Of a DNA stretch of 64,000 nucleotides, positions 51,184 to 59,866 are shown piece after piece. Origin of the DNA: G965276675 sp965276675 (GTDB lineage Bacteria > Acidobacteriota > Terriglobia > Terriglobales > Acidobacteriaceae); assembly GCA_965276675.1 (NCBI GenBank), contig OZ255624.1, forward strand, positions 3,782,001-3,846,000. Direction: 5' to 3'. The notes below the pieces were generated by a model, which saw nothing but the letters and a program-made list of their open reading frames with translations, was not told the DNA's origin and did no database searches. Each line of letters begins with the position of its first letter. Within the stretch, counting starts at the first letter, position 1. The translations under genes were made by a program, and so were the position numbers.

Positions 51184-52317
51184 TCAGCTTTCGCGGGGCA
51201 CTGAGAGGTGAAACGTTAACCCATAATCTGGATTCGCCTCGGCCCAGAGCCGGCCACCGTGCGCTTCTGCGAAGGATCGGCTGATGGACAGACCCACGCC
51301 GACTCCTTGAGTGCGAGTCGTATAAAACGGCTTGAACAGTTGTTCTACATCCGGAACTGACGCTCCATGCCCGTTGTCGGAGACTTCGACTTTTAAATTC
51401 TTCTCGTCGAAGTTTGTTCTAATATCGATCCGTGGATTTCTGCTCAGGTTTCCCGTCGCATCCACCGCATTCGAGAGCAGATTGAGGATCACTTGTTGAA
51501 TTTGGACTTCATCCAAACGGGTCTTTGGTATTTCTCGTAAGGTGGTTCGAAAAGCGACAGTCGTTCCTGCGCACCGATAGGAAATCAATTCCATCGCTGC
51601 ACGCACCAATCCATTCAGATCCACCAGCTTTTTGGTCGCCTCGGATTTGGTCATCATACCGCGGATTCTCCCGATCACTTCCGTTGCTCGGGTGGCACTC
51701 GAAACAGCCCGTCCTGCAGCTGATAGCGCCTCGTCAAGACCAGGAGGTGACGCTTTCAGCCATGCTTCGCAGGCATCGGCATTCGCCACGATGGCGGCAA
51801 GAGGTTGGTTGACTTCGTGTGCAATTGCGGCAGCCATCTCGGCCAGCGCGGAGATACGCATCAGTCGAGCAACTTCGAGGTTTGCTTCGCCTAGACTCTT
51901 CTCGGCGCGTTCCTTCGCAGCAAGAGCTTCGTTCGCTTCCCGGAGGCGTCTCTCTGTCCTTGCTCGAACGTTTACGGCCCACCCTGCCAAGACTTCGCAG
52001 AGAATGAACGAAAGGAAGAAGGGTATGTCGTGCCATCCGATTTGGAAGCTCCGGATCGGAGGAACAAAGAAATAGTTCGCGGCAGCGACGCTTGCAAGCA
52101 ACGCTACCCAGCCAGGCCCTTTACCGAAGTACCAAGTAATGACGATCAGAACTGCGGGCGCGAGAAACCACTCAGGCGTGTAGAAGGGTCCTGTCAACCG
52201 AAGTGACACCCATGTGGAGACGAGTACTGCTGCCAGCGCAGAACCGTATCTCAACCAGAACGGGAGACTGCGCAGACGGTCCAGCGATGATGGAGTCAGT
52301 TCCGACGCGATCTGCAT
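51184..52317 (-). CDS. Histidine kinase with DUF4118-type membrane domain (FixL/NtrB-like)
   Basis: A 377-residue kinase. Three to four membrane segments in the first 120 residues (FWLRYGSALAAVLVSTWVSL, FFLSFILCEVLAGWAV) resemble the DUF4118 domain of KdpD. A coiled-coil linker leads to the phospho-acceptor His in AEMAAAIAHEVNQPLAAIVA, and the ATPase has ILNLLSNAVDA (N box) and VSDNGHGAS and GVGVGLSISRS (G boxes). No PAS or heme pocket is visible. I used ATG 52317; a TTG at 52362 is the alternative. It starts the unit followed by the frameshifted regulator, the receiver and the cNMP/TrxR fusion. Confidence 0.88.
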   Translation of the reverse strand: MQIASELTPSSLDRLRSLPFWLRYGSALAAVLVSTWVSLRLTGPFYTPEWFLAPAVLIVITWYFGKGPGWVALLASVAAANYFFVPPIRSFQIGWHDIPFFLSFILCEVLAGWAVNVRARTERRLREANEALAAKERAEKSLGEANLEVARLMRISALAEMAAAIAHEVNQPLAAIVANADACEAWLKASPPGLDEALSAAGRAVSSATRATEVIGRIRGMMTKSEATKKLVDLNGLVRAAMELISYRCAGTTVAFRTTLREIPKTRLDEVQIQQVILNLLSNAVDATGNLSRNPRIDIRTNFDEKNLKVEVSDNGHGASVPDVEQLFKPFYTTRTQGVGVGLSISRSFAEAHGGRLWAEANPDYGLTFHLSVPRES

Positions 52318-52517
52318 TCCTTTTCTCTTAGAATTCCGGTGGCAAGGGGCGAGGTACCCCAACTGGCCTAAATTCAGATTACGGTCGGTTGCACGTGTGA
52401 AACGGAATCAAAAGTGGCTAGACGCGCGTAGCTCAAAAGTGTTGTGATAGCGTGCTGCTGATTGAGCGGAGCAAACGACTGCACAGCGAGAGGTGAGAGG
52501 TTCGATGTCCGAGTAAA

Positions 52518-53183
52518 ATGAATTGTGCAAGGAGTCTCGCTGTGCCCACCGCCGGAGAGCCAAAAATCCGTTTACTCGCCGTTGACGATCATCCATTGAT
52601 GCAGGATGGCCTCGCGCTTGCCATCCAGGCTGCAGACGATATGGAATTGGTAGCGCAAGCGGCGAATGCTGAAGAAGGCATTGCGATGTTCCAGCAGTAC
52701 TCCCCGGATCTGGTGCTGATGGATTTAAGGCTTCCAGACATGAGTGGCGTGGATGCGATTCGGAGCATGCGACGGCTTCGGCCGGAAGCGCGCTTCATCG
52801 TGCTCACAACGTTTCACGGTGACGTTCGAGCAACACAAGCCCTCCAAGCAGGAGCGACAGGTTACCTCCTGAAGGCAACTTTGAGAAGCAAGCTCATTGA
52901 CGCGATCCGTACCGTCTACGCCGGCGGTTTCTTCGTCCCAGCGGAAGTCGCTGATGAACTGGCGCGTCATGTTACCGACACCAAACTGACGGATCGCGAG
53001 ATTGGCATTTTGCGTGAGGTTGCTTCCGGTTGCAGCAACAAAATCGTTGCCGATCATCTGGCGATCAGCGAAGACACCGTCAAAGGCCATATACGCAGTA
53101 TCCTCTCCAAACTGAAAGCCAACGATCGAACGCACGCCGTCACGATCGCGATCAGACGCGGGTTTCTCGAACTCGAGGATTAG
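52518..53183 (+). CDS. NarL/FixJ-family response regulator
   Basis: A 221-residue regulator. Receiver domain with acidic pocket LLAVDDHPLMQDGLALAI, phospho-Asp in LVLMDLRLPDMSGVDAIRSM, Thr and Lys in FIVLTTFHGDV and GYLLKATLRSKL. C-terminal LuxR-type HTH LTDREIGILREVASGCSNKI, AISEDTVKGHIRSILSKL. ATG 52518 lies 200 bases from the divergent kinase start (52317). It converges on the propeller kinase at 53330, which is of the HisKA_3 type that normally pairs with NarL-family regulators, so they are a likely pair. Confidence 0.93.
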   Translation: MNCARSLAVPTAGEPKIRLLAVDDHPLMQDGLALAIQAADDMELVAQAANAEEGIAMFQQYSPDLVLMDLRLPDMSGVDAIRSMRRLRPEARFIVLTTFHGDVRATQALQAGATGYLLKATLRSKLIDAIRTVYAGGFFVPAEVADELARHVTDTKLTDREIGILREVASGCSNKIVADHLAISEDTVKGHIRSILSKLKANDRTHAVTIAIRRGFLELED

Positions 53184-53329
53184 CCGCACAAATGTAGAAC
53201 TAACGTTTCTCACGTTTGACGATGGCGTTGTGAACGATGAATCAGTCACGTTTACGCGTTGCCAAATCGGAGTCACCGACGTTTCGCGTCCCCCGCATCG
53301 CCTTGAGGAGGCTAGCGGTGCGCGATATC

Positions 53330-56300
53330 TCACAACCTTTGGTGGTTCCGGTCGTCAACGTAAGCAAACTTCGAGTCAAGTCTCACCTCGATGAGAGTTC
53401 CGGTACCGACGTCTGAGGTCATACTCAATTGTGCTCGGATCGACTCCGCACGTTCACGCATACCTTGAAGACCCCATTTCGTCCTGAGATCGCTCTGAAG
53501 AAGCTCCTTGGAGACATCGAATCCTACACCGTTGTCACGACATTCCATTCGGAAAAGACGCTGGTTGTAGTAGAGAACCAGCCGAACGTGGGTCGCACTC
53601 GAATGTTTCAGCGCATTTCTTATAGCCTCTCTGGCGATGAAGTATAGTTCTTCGGAGGCAACCGCATACATGTCTCGAACTGTGCCTATACTCTTGAAGT
53701 GGATCTCTACGCCACTTTGACCACTGAGGCTCGTGCTTAGCGCTTTCAGTCTTCTGTGAAGAGCGTCAGCGTAAGTGTTCTCCTGGCGTATTGTAGCGAT
53801 GCGCTCCCGACCCTCGATAACGAGTGCCTCAGTCGCGGAGAGGCTACGGTCCAGGAGATCCATGACCTCGCCGCCATGAGATAACTTTTGACGTACGGCC
53901 TCGAAATTTAGCAGGAGACCTTGGATTCCCTGCAGAAGAGTGTCGTGAAGCTCCCGCGCAATGCGTGTCCTCTCCTCAGCTCGTTCCTCAGCTAGCATCC
54001 GCGCTCGTTGTCTCATGGTCCGCAGCCGTTGCTCATAGAGCAGGTGGAGCCCCCAGACGCCCAAAACAACTGAGATGACGAGAAACCACCAAGTCTGCCA
54101 GAAGTACGGACGAATGCGAAACGTCGCGCTCTGGACAGGCTCGGTCCATGTTCCGAAGCCGTTGGAAGCAATCACCTCAAAACGATAGCTGCCAGGTTTG
54201 AGGTTGGTGTACACCGCCTCTCGGCGAGAGCCGACATCCTGCCAGTCACTGTCGTTGCCCCTCAGTCGATATCGATAAACAACGTTATTTGGGTCAGTCA
54301 GGTGTACCCCTAGATACTCTATGCGCAACGTTCGCAATCCAGGCCGGAATGTTCCATCTGAGCCAATCGGTCGACCATCTCCGAGCAAATCGAAGATCTT
54401 CAGTCGGGGCGCTGGTGTAGTTCTGAGATGAGTAGGGTCAACGGACACTATGCCATCCATAGTGCCGAACCACAGCAGGCCTTGACGGTCCATACGCGCA
54501 GACCCGCCCCCGGCTAACGCGAGCCTAAGGGGTGCTCCTTCGCTTGCTCGCGAAACCTGATTCGCTATAACGCGATAGCTGTTGTCTCTCAGCGCCCTCC
54601 GAATCTGCTCCCTTGGCACTTGGTTGATCCCGGCGGCACTGTTCACCCAGAAGTCGCCGTTCTTCGATTGCACTACGCCTGTCACTCGGGTGCTCACAAG
54701 GGCCGCGGCGAATTGGATGGTCTCGAAGCCGGCGCCAGACTTAACTGCTATGCCACGCCGCCCGAAGGCGGTCAGGCCTTCCGTCGTACGCGCAAAACCG
54801 TAGACACCATCTATGCCACCGTTCAGTACGTTAAGTACGTCGACGCGCCCCCCTTCCGTCAGGTCAATCTTGCCGTCACGTCTTCCGAGATAAACCTGAC
54901 CGTCCAAGTCTGTTGCTATTGAGATCACTCGGCCGAAGCGCTCGGTGCCAGCGATGCGCCGCCAACGCTTTCCATCGAATATCCAAAGGGAGTCCTCATT
55001 CGCGCCAGTGGCCCATGCATAGAGATTATGGCGATCAATCCAGCAGATGGTTGAAAAAATGTAGTCATCCCAAAAGCCGGAGTGACCCGGCAGCAGCGGC
55101 ACACGGTGAAGGCGTTGTCCTTCAATCCTTGCGATGCCCTTCGCGTCAAGTAACCATACCGGTCCACCATTGCAGAAGAGTCCATTGAGCTCTCGTGCAC
55201 CTTTCACCTCGATCTCCTGATCGTGGTTCAAGCGATACAATGGACCGGTTTCGCCACCTACCAATATCTCTCCATTTGTATCGACGCACGTGGACCAGAC
55301 ACCCACAGCCTGAGTGCGGATCGCAGGCACTAATGTCGCAGAAGTAAACCGATCCACGCCGCGAGTACCGCCGACCCAAACGTTGCCTTCTCTGTCTTCG
55401 AAGAAGCACCATTGATCATTTGAGGTGAGCCCGTCCTGGCTGCCAAAACTTTCGTCAAGGGTCTGAAACTGTCCACGTTGTTGAGAAGTGATTGGCACTT
55501 TTCGCACACCACTGCCCGTGATAGCTAGCCACGCACTGCCAGTTCGATCGATAAGGAGAGTCCGCAAGCGCCCCTGCAACGTGACGGCCTGCAGCAGATG
55601 TCCCGAGGCGCTAACGCGATCCAGTATGGTTAGCGGGTCGGCGTCGAGTTCCTGTTTGAGGGGAACGCCGGCAATCCAAACGGAACGGTCTGGAGCTTCA
55701 CGTATGCTTACTGGGCCACGAATCTGCAGCGAAGTCTGAGTAAATGTCGCCTTCCCCGCAGCCTGACGATACAGCCGATTGTTCTGAAATACCCATCGTG
55801 TATCGCTTGAGTCGACCAGAAACGCTTGGACGTGTTCGCCATTGGCGAGCGGAAGTGCAATCATTTGCCACTTGTCCTCTGCGTTCAAAAAGGCGGGATG
55901 TTGGTCGTTGAAGACACACCAAATGGTCCCATGACGGTCCTGCTGCAGAGACCCAAGGTTGCGTAGGGGCTCATTCGCTTGCACGCTCGCGAAGGTCGTC
56001 ACTTCTCCACCATGAAGGCGTACAGCACCGCCAACTCTTGGGGCGAACCACACGGAGCCGTCTTTAGCAACCAGCAACTGCCAAAGCGGCTTTCGAAGTT
56101 CCCCGGAGACATCGCTTGGAACGGACGCAGCCTTAAATTCAAGACCGTCGAAAGTGAGAAGACCGCGCTCTGAAGCAAGCCACAATACGCCATCCGACCC
56201 CTGCCCTAGCGCGTTCACATCACGGGGAGCACCGTTCTTACTGCTCCAGGAAGCATGGTTCATCTGCCATATCTGCTGCTCCTGTGCATGGAGCGGTCCG

Positions 56301-56374
56301 ACAGCACACAAAAAGCTGAGCAGTAATGTGACACGAGCAAGCCGGCGACCGTTTTCACCAAGAGTCATTCTCAT
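53330..56374 (-). CDS. Hybrid-type sensor kinase: two-component propeller + Y_Y_Y + HisKA_3
   Basis: A 1014-residue sensor with a signal/anchor (ARVTLLLSFLCAVGPLHAQ). About residues 35-690 are a 14-bladed-type reg_prop propeller of repeats such as DGVLWLASERGLLTFDGLEF and EGNVWVGGTRGVDRF. A Y_Y_Y domain follows (about 705-770, LRIEYLGVHLTDPNNVVYRY ... YRFEVIASNGFG). Next are one membrane helix near 780 (WWFLVISVVLGVWGLHLLYE), the dimerisation/phospho-His ARELHDTLLQGIQGLLLNFE, and an ATPase domain with EAIRNALKHS and GVGFDVSKELL. It probably senses polysaccharide or other periplasmic cues and acts on the NarL-type regulator. Confidence 0.92.
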   Translation of the reverse strand: MRMTLGENGRRLARVTLLLSFLCAVGPLHAQEQQIWQMNHASWSSKNGAPRDVNALGQGSDGVLWLASERGLLTFDGLEFKAASVPSDVSGELRKPLWQLLVAKDGSVWFAPRVGGAVRLHGGEVTTFASVQANEPLRNLGSLQQDRHGTIWCVFNDQHPAFLNAEDKWQMIALPLANGEHVQAFLVDSSDTRWVFQNNRLYRQAAGKATFTQTSLQIRGPVSIREAPDRSVWIAGVPLKQELDADPLTILDRVSASGHLLQAVTLQGRLRTLLIDRTGSAWLAITGSGVRKVPITSQQRGQFQTLDESFGSQDGLTSNDQWCFFEDREGNVWVGGTRGVDRFTSATLVPAIRTQAVGVWSTCVDTNGEILVGGETGPLYRLNHDQEIEVKGARELNGLFCNGGPVWLLDAKGIARIEGQRLHRVPLLPGHSGFWDDYIFSTICWIDRHNLYAWATGANEDSLWIFDGKRWRRIAGTERFGRVISIATDLDGQVYLGRRDGKIDLTEGGRVDVLNVLNGGIDGVYGFARTTEGLTAFGRRGIAVKSGAGFETIQFAAALVSTRVTGVVQSKNGDFWVNSAAGINQVPREQIRRALRDNSYRVIANQVSRASEGAPLRLALAGGGSARMDRQGLLWFGTMDGIVSVDPTHLRTTPAPRLKIFDLLGDGRPIGSDGTFRPGLRTLRIEYLGVHLTDPNNVVYRYRLRGNDSDWQDVGSRREAVYTNLKPGSYRFEVIASNGFGTWTEPVQSATFRIRPYFWQTWWFLVISVVLGVWGLHLLYEQRLRTMRQRARMLAEERAEERTRIARELHDTLLQGIQGLLLNFEAVRQKLSHGGEVMDLLDRSLSATEALVIEGRERIATIRQENTYADALHRRLKALSTSLSGQSGVEIHFKSIGTVRDMYAVASEELYFIAREAIRNALKHSSATHVRLVLYYNQRLFRMECRDNGVGFDVSKELLQSDLRTKWGLQGMRERAESIRAQLSMTSDVGTGTLIEVRLDSKFAYVDDRNHQRL

Positions 56375-56753
56375 CGTTTCGCCCTGCTTAATTGTTTATA
56401 CGTCCAGTCCTCGCCTGGCCTCGGGGTCGCAAGTGCGTGCAATCGTTTAGTTGCTGTTGCCTTCACTGCAACGATACTTCGGTCCATTCCTTACCTCTAG
56501 AAGAACATCGTTGAGCGTCGATCTGGCTAGCCGGATGGAGTACTTGACGTGATCAGCGCCAATGCCGCTGACACGAATTTACGTAGGTGCATCACAACGG
56601 CTCTCATAGCCAAAAGGAGGGTGTGATCCCCACTCCATCGAGTGGCACCTGTCAATCGAGAATGCGGCTAACCTCCTTCTATGGACAGGGCTTGGCACTA
56701 GGTATGCGGCTAAGACACGAATCGAACATTCTGAGCGTGATTAGGAGAGAGCG
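56375..56753. other. Intergenic region between the propeller kinase and the SnoaL-like gene
   Basis: No gene is seen in these 379 bases. The short string ATGCGGCTAA occurs twice (about 56663 and 56703), just before the SnoaL-like gene, and might be a binding site. GAGTGGCACC and GGGATCACAC-type pieces do not form clear hairpins. The ribosome site AGGAGAGAGCG sits directly before the ATG at 56754. No promoter was picked with confidence. Confidence 0.35.
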
Positions 56754-57239
56754 ATGGCTGGAGAGGGATTAACCATAGAGGATAGATTTCAACTTTTTGA
56801 ACAACTTAATCTGCATCAGCGATTGATCGACACCCCGTGGGGGAAGGAGTCCGCTCAGGCATATGTCGATCTGTATTGGCCTGAGGGGAGCTTCACGGTA
56901 AACGATGTTCGGCATAGCGTGTTCAGTGGGGCAAAGGGCTTGAAGCAGATGTTCGATTACGCCCACAGTGTATTCCCGTTGGACAAGATGTTTCACACCA
57001 TGGGGCCGTTCCAAATCTCTGGCGATGGCGTTACCGCGAAGGCAGACTGGCGCTGGATTGTGAACTGGAAAGAGGATCAGAAAGGTGTTCTCTCGACAGG
57101 CACTTACGCAGATCGCTTTGAGAAGCGGCGCGGAGGATGGAAATGCGTAGAGCGGATCTCAAACGTCGATCCGAACTTCCCCGCGGAGGTCTTTGCTGGT
57201 TGGGCTGCGACTGCTTCAGAGAAGTTTCGCGAGTCGTAG
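56754..57239 (+). CDS. SnoaL-like (NTF2-fold) protein
   Basis: A 161-residue protein with a strong AGGAGAG ribosome site. The NTF2/SnoaL cone fold is suggested by the helix DRFQLFEQLNLHQRLIDTPW, the strand YVDLYWPEGSFTV, and the later TAKADWRWIVNWKED and GTYADRFEKRRGGWKCVERI. Members act as isomerases, hydrolases or ligand carriers with small aromatic or polyketide compounds. It heads a run of same-strand genes that continues with an LLM flavoprotein and a DJ-1-like protein. Confidence 0.75.
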   Translation: MAGEGLTIEDRFQLFEQLNLHQRLIDTPWGKESAQAYVDLYWPEGSFTVNDVRHSVFSGAKGLKQMFDYAHSVFPLDKMFHTMGPFQISGDGVTAKADWRWIVNWKEDQKGVLSTGTYADRFEKRRGGWKCVERISNVDPNFPAEVFAGWAATASEKFRES

Positions 57240-57410
57240 CAACGAGGGTCAACGCAGGAGCGTTCTGCTCAGGGAGTGTCGCATGTTGATCGATTTCAAG
57301 AATCGTCCCTCGACATCGTGATCATTGCCAGAAGTAGACGGGAAGCCTATCCGTCCGGGGTCAGGTCGGTTACACCAACGGTCTTGTGCTCCGGCGCATT
57401 GGAGATAATC

Positions 57411-58565
57411 TTGGAGATTGGCATCGACAGCTTTGCGGCGTTGCAATCCGACCCGAGAACGGGTCAGACTTTGCCGCCAGTCCTTCGAATGCGAAATCTC
57501 GTCGAAGAGATTGTGGTCGCCGATCAGGCAGGCGTTGATGTGTTCGGTTTGGGCGAACACCACCGGGCGGATTTTCTCGATTCGGCTCCCGTGGTAATCC
57601 TCGCGGCTGCGGCTGCGAAGACAACACGCATCAAGTTGACTAGCGCGGTGACAGTACTGAGCGCAGCCGACCCTGTCAGGGTGTTTCAAGAGTTTGCCAC
57701 TCTGGACCTTTTGACGGGCGGCAGGGCTGAAATGACGGTTGGCAGGGGTTCCTTTACGGAGAGTTTTCCCTTGTTTGGTCGACGGCTCCAAGACTACGAC
57801 GCCCTCTTCGCGGAGAATCTCGAACTTCTACTTCAATTGCGCGACTCGTCGAACATCAACTGGCAAGGTAAGTTTCGAGCTCCGTTGCGTGGCCAGGGGG
57901 TGTTCCCGCGGCCGGCGCAGAAGAAGCTACCGATCTGGCTTGGTGTGGGCGGCTCGCCTGAATCGTTCCGGCGTGCAGGCAGGCTCGGACTGCCGCTCAT
58001 GGTTGCCATTATTGGGGGCACGCCGGAGCGGTTCAGCCCCCTCGTTGATTTGTATCGAAATAGCGCTCATCAAGCCGGTGTTTCGCCGGCGGAGATCAAG
58101 GTGGGCGTACACGCCTTCGGATATTGTGCCGAATCAGACCGAGAGGCTGCGGACGACTTTTTCCCAGGCTACGCGGACGGAACAAACAAAATCGGAGCGG
58201 AGCGAGGTTGGCCGCGAATGACACGTGCCCGTTTCGAGGCACTCACTGGCGAGGAAGGAGCGCTTGTTGTTGGCAGTCCTAAAACCGTTGCGCAGAAAAT
58301 CGACCGATTCTCTCAGGTGCTTGGGGGCATAAGCCGCTTCGATTTTCAGATGAGCCCGGCTGCGGTCGCACACCCTCACTTGCTCAAGTCAACCCGTCTG
58401 ATTGGAGAGAGTGTCATTCCCCTTGTACGGAAGAGCCGCGATCTCAAAACAGACGATGAGCATTCCCCGATAGTTGGATCTTCGAGGGCTGATCCCCGAT
58501 CAAGTAAACCTTTCAGGGGAGAGAGGATAACCACCACAATCACAAAGAAAGGCGACAACCAATGA
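57411..58565 (+). CDS. LLM-class flavin-dependent oxidoreductase
   Basis: A 384-residue luciferase-like monooxygenase. I chose a TTG start at 57411 (LEIGIDSFAALQSDPRTGQT), since GGAGA lies ahead and the family starts at this strand; the longer open frame to 57276 adds 45 atypical residues. Barrel signatures: VDVFGLGEHHRADFLDSAPV, KLTSAVTVLSAADPVRVFQE, GRAEMTVGRGSFTESFPLFG and IWLGVGGSPESFRRAGRLGL. Electrons come from reduced FMN. The tail after about residue 345 is charged and probably disordered. It overlaps the following gene by ATGA (58562-58565). Confidence 0.88.
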   Translation: MEIGIDSFAALQSDPRTGQTLPPVLRMRNLVEEIVVADQAGVDVFGLGEHHRADFLDSAPVVILAAAAAKTTRIKLTSAVTVLSAADPVRVFQEFATLDLLTGGRAEMTVGRGSFTESFPLFGRRLQDYDALFAENLELLLQLRDSSNINWQGKFRAPLRGQGVFPRPAQKKLPIWLGVGGSPESFRRAGRLGLPLMVAIIGGTPERFSPLVDLYRNSAHQAGVSPAEIKVGVHAFGYCAESDREAADDFFPGYADGTNKIGAERGWPRMTRARFEALTGEEGALVVGSPKTVAQKIDRFSQVLGGISRFDFQMSPAAVAHPHLLKSTRLIGESVIPLVRKSRDLKTDDEHSPIVGSSRADPRSSKPFRGERITTTITKKGDNQ

Positions 58566-59275
58566 AGACAGTATTGATGGTACTCACAGGAGCAACAACG
58601 TGGACGATGAAAAACGGGGCCCCACACCCAACAGGGTTCTGGTCAGAGGAATTCGTAGGGCCGCACCAGAAATTCTTGGCTGCGGGACTGACGGTCAAAG
58701 TCGCCACGCCAGGTGGCATTAAGCCGACAGTCGATCCGCTGAGTTTCAACGTGGCCTACAACAACAATGATGCGGGAGCGGTCGAATCGCAGAAGAAGTA
58801 CCTCCAGAAGGTCTCGGAAACGCTGAACAAGCCCCTGAAGCTTGAAGATGTCAAGCCAGAGGACTTCGACGTTATTTTTCTGGTTGGCGGCCACGGCCCG
58901 ATGCAAGATATGGCTGTCCATCCAACGATCGGAAGCTTGCTCACTCCAACGCTGGACGATAAGGGCAAGATCGTGGCGGCAGTGTGCCATGGTTCCGCCG
59001 GGTTCCTGTCGGCACATCGCGACGACGGAACGTGGTTGTTCAAGGATCGCAAGCTAACCGGCTTCACCAACGAAGAAGAGACGCAAGCCACTTTTGCCGG
59101 AAACGCGCCATGGCTGCTGGAAGATCGGTTGCGACTTGCCGGAGCAGTTTTCGTTTCTATTGAGCCCTACAAGCCGCATGTCGTCGTGGACGGAAACTTG
59201 ATCACTGGGCAGCAGCAAAACTCCGCCGGCGTCGCCGCAGATGCCGTCCTGAAACAGCTCAACTTGGCGAGCTGA
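58562..59275 (+). CDS. DJ-1/PfpI-family protein, Hsp31/class I glutamine amidotransferase-like
   Basis: A 237-residue protein with the nucleophile elbow IVAAVCHGSAGFLSA (Cys about 140, His next to it) and the preceding HGPMQDMAVHPTIGSL segment. It opens KTVLMVLTGATTWTMKNGAP and carries an EEFVGPHQKF motif as in Hsp31-like chaperone/glyoxalases. It could detoxify methylglyoxal or repair glycated proteins. Its start overlaps the LLM gene stop (ATGA), so the two are coupled. Active-site Cys and His are intact. Confidence 0.88.
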   Translation: MKTVLMVLTGATTWTMKNGAPHPTGFWSEEFVGPHQKFLAAGLTVKVATPGGIKPTVDPLSFNVAYNNNDAGAVESQKKYLQKVSETLNKPLKLEDVKPEDFDVIFLVGGHGPMQDMAVHPTIGSLLTPTLDDKGKIVAAVCHGSAGFLSAHRDDGTWLFKDRKLTGFTNEEETQATFAGNAPWLLEDRLRLAGAVFVSIEPYKPHVVVDGNLITGQQQNSAGVAADAVLKQLNLAS

Positions 59276-59303
59276 ACCACTCTTAGGTGCTTTTTCGGGG
59301 ATA

Positions 59304-59819
59304 TTGACTGTGGCACTCTTGGTTGATTCTTCGCTTCCCACGCGTGGAGGCCAGTGGTTCCGTCCAGCTACGCTTCTCGGTTTCTGCTTGCTCGCTTGTC
59401 TCGGCTTTGGCTGCTGCGCAGATCTGACGTCTGCGCAGCAGCCCCAGCTGAGATCCAAGGAAAAGACCTCGCATTGTCCCGTAACCGTGGAGAGGGATTA
59501 CAGCACTCACACGTCTTGGAATATGTGCGACGCGCTGTCAGACGAAGTCGGGCCAAGGCTAACCGCGTCACCGGAGTCCGAGAAGGCCGCGCATCGGGCG
59601 GCATTACAGTTGACCGAGATCGGCATTTCCAATCCGCGTGAGGAGAGTTGGGGAACATTTGGAATCGGCTGGACCGTACCAACGATCACAGATGACGAGT
59701 CGCTGTCGCAGTGGCGAGGCAAGTTGAAAAACCGGGTCGCCCTGAATAGCGCCCCTCCCCCCATTCAGACGAAACCGGCACCTTCTGTCTTTGCGGTAGA
59801 CGCACATGGGCGTCCTTAG
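59304..59819 (+). pseudogene. Truncated M28-type peptidase remnant with signal peptide
   Basis: A 171-residue open frame, starting at TTG 59304 or GTG 59310. Signal-like stretch FRPATLLGFCLLACLGFGCC, then a segment (DALSDEVGPRLTASPESEKA, ESWGTFGIGWTV, SQWRGKLKNRVALNSAPPP) that matches, from memory, the N-terminal region of acidobacterial M28 aminopeptidases. The protein ends about where the PA insert and the zinc-peptidase domain should follow, so no catalytic residues are present. A perfect inverted repeat lies inside it. It is probably a remnant; a short exported protein remains possible. Confidence 0.5.
59409..59443. repeat. Perfect 14-bp inverted repeat inside the M28 remnant
   Basis: GGCTGCTGCGCAGA (59409-59422) and TCTGCGCAGCAGCC (59430-59443) are exact reverse complements with the 7-base loop TCTGACG. 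No T tract follows, so it does not look like an intrinsic terminator. It falls at the predicted signal-peptide end of the remnant. Confidence 0.75.
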
Positions 59820-59866
59820 CGAAAGACACAACGTGAAATTCGGGGGACACAGCAAAAGGGGGCACA

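Noticed and set aside
57249..57791. 180-codon minus strand open frame over the LLM gene start
   Set aside because: Antisense to the LLM barrel, whose signature segments are clear; no ribosome site or domain.
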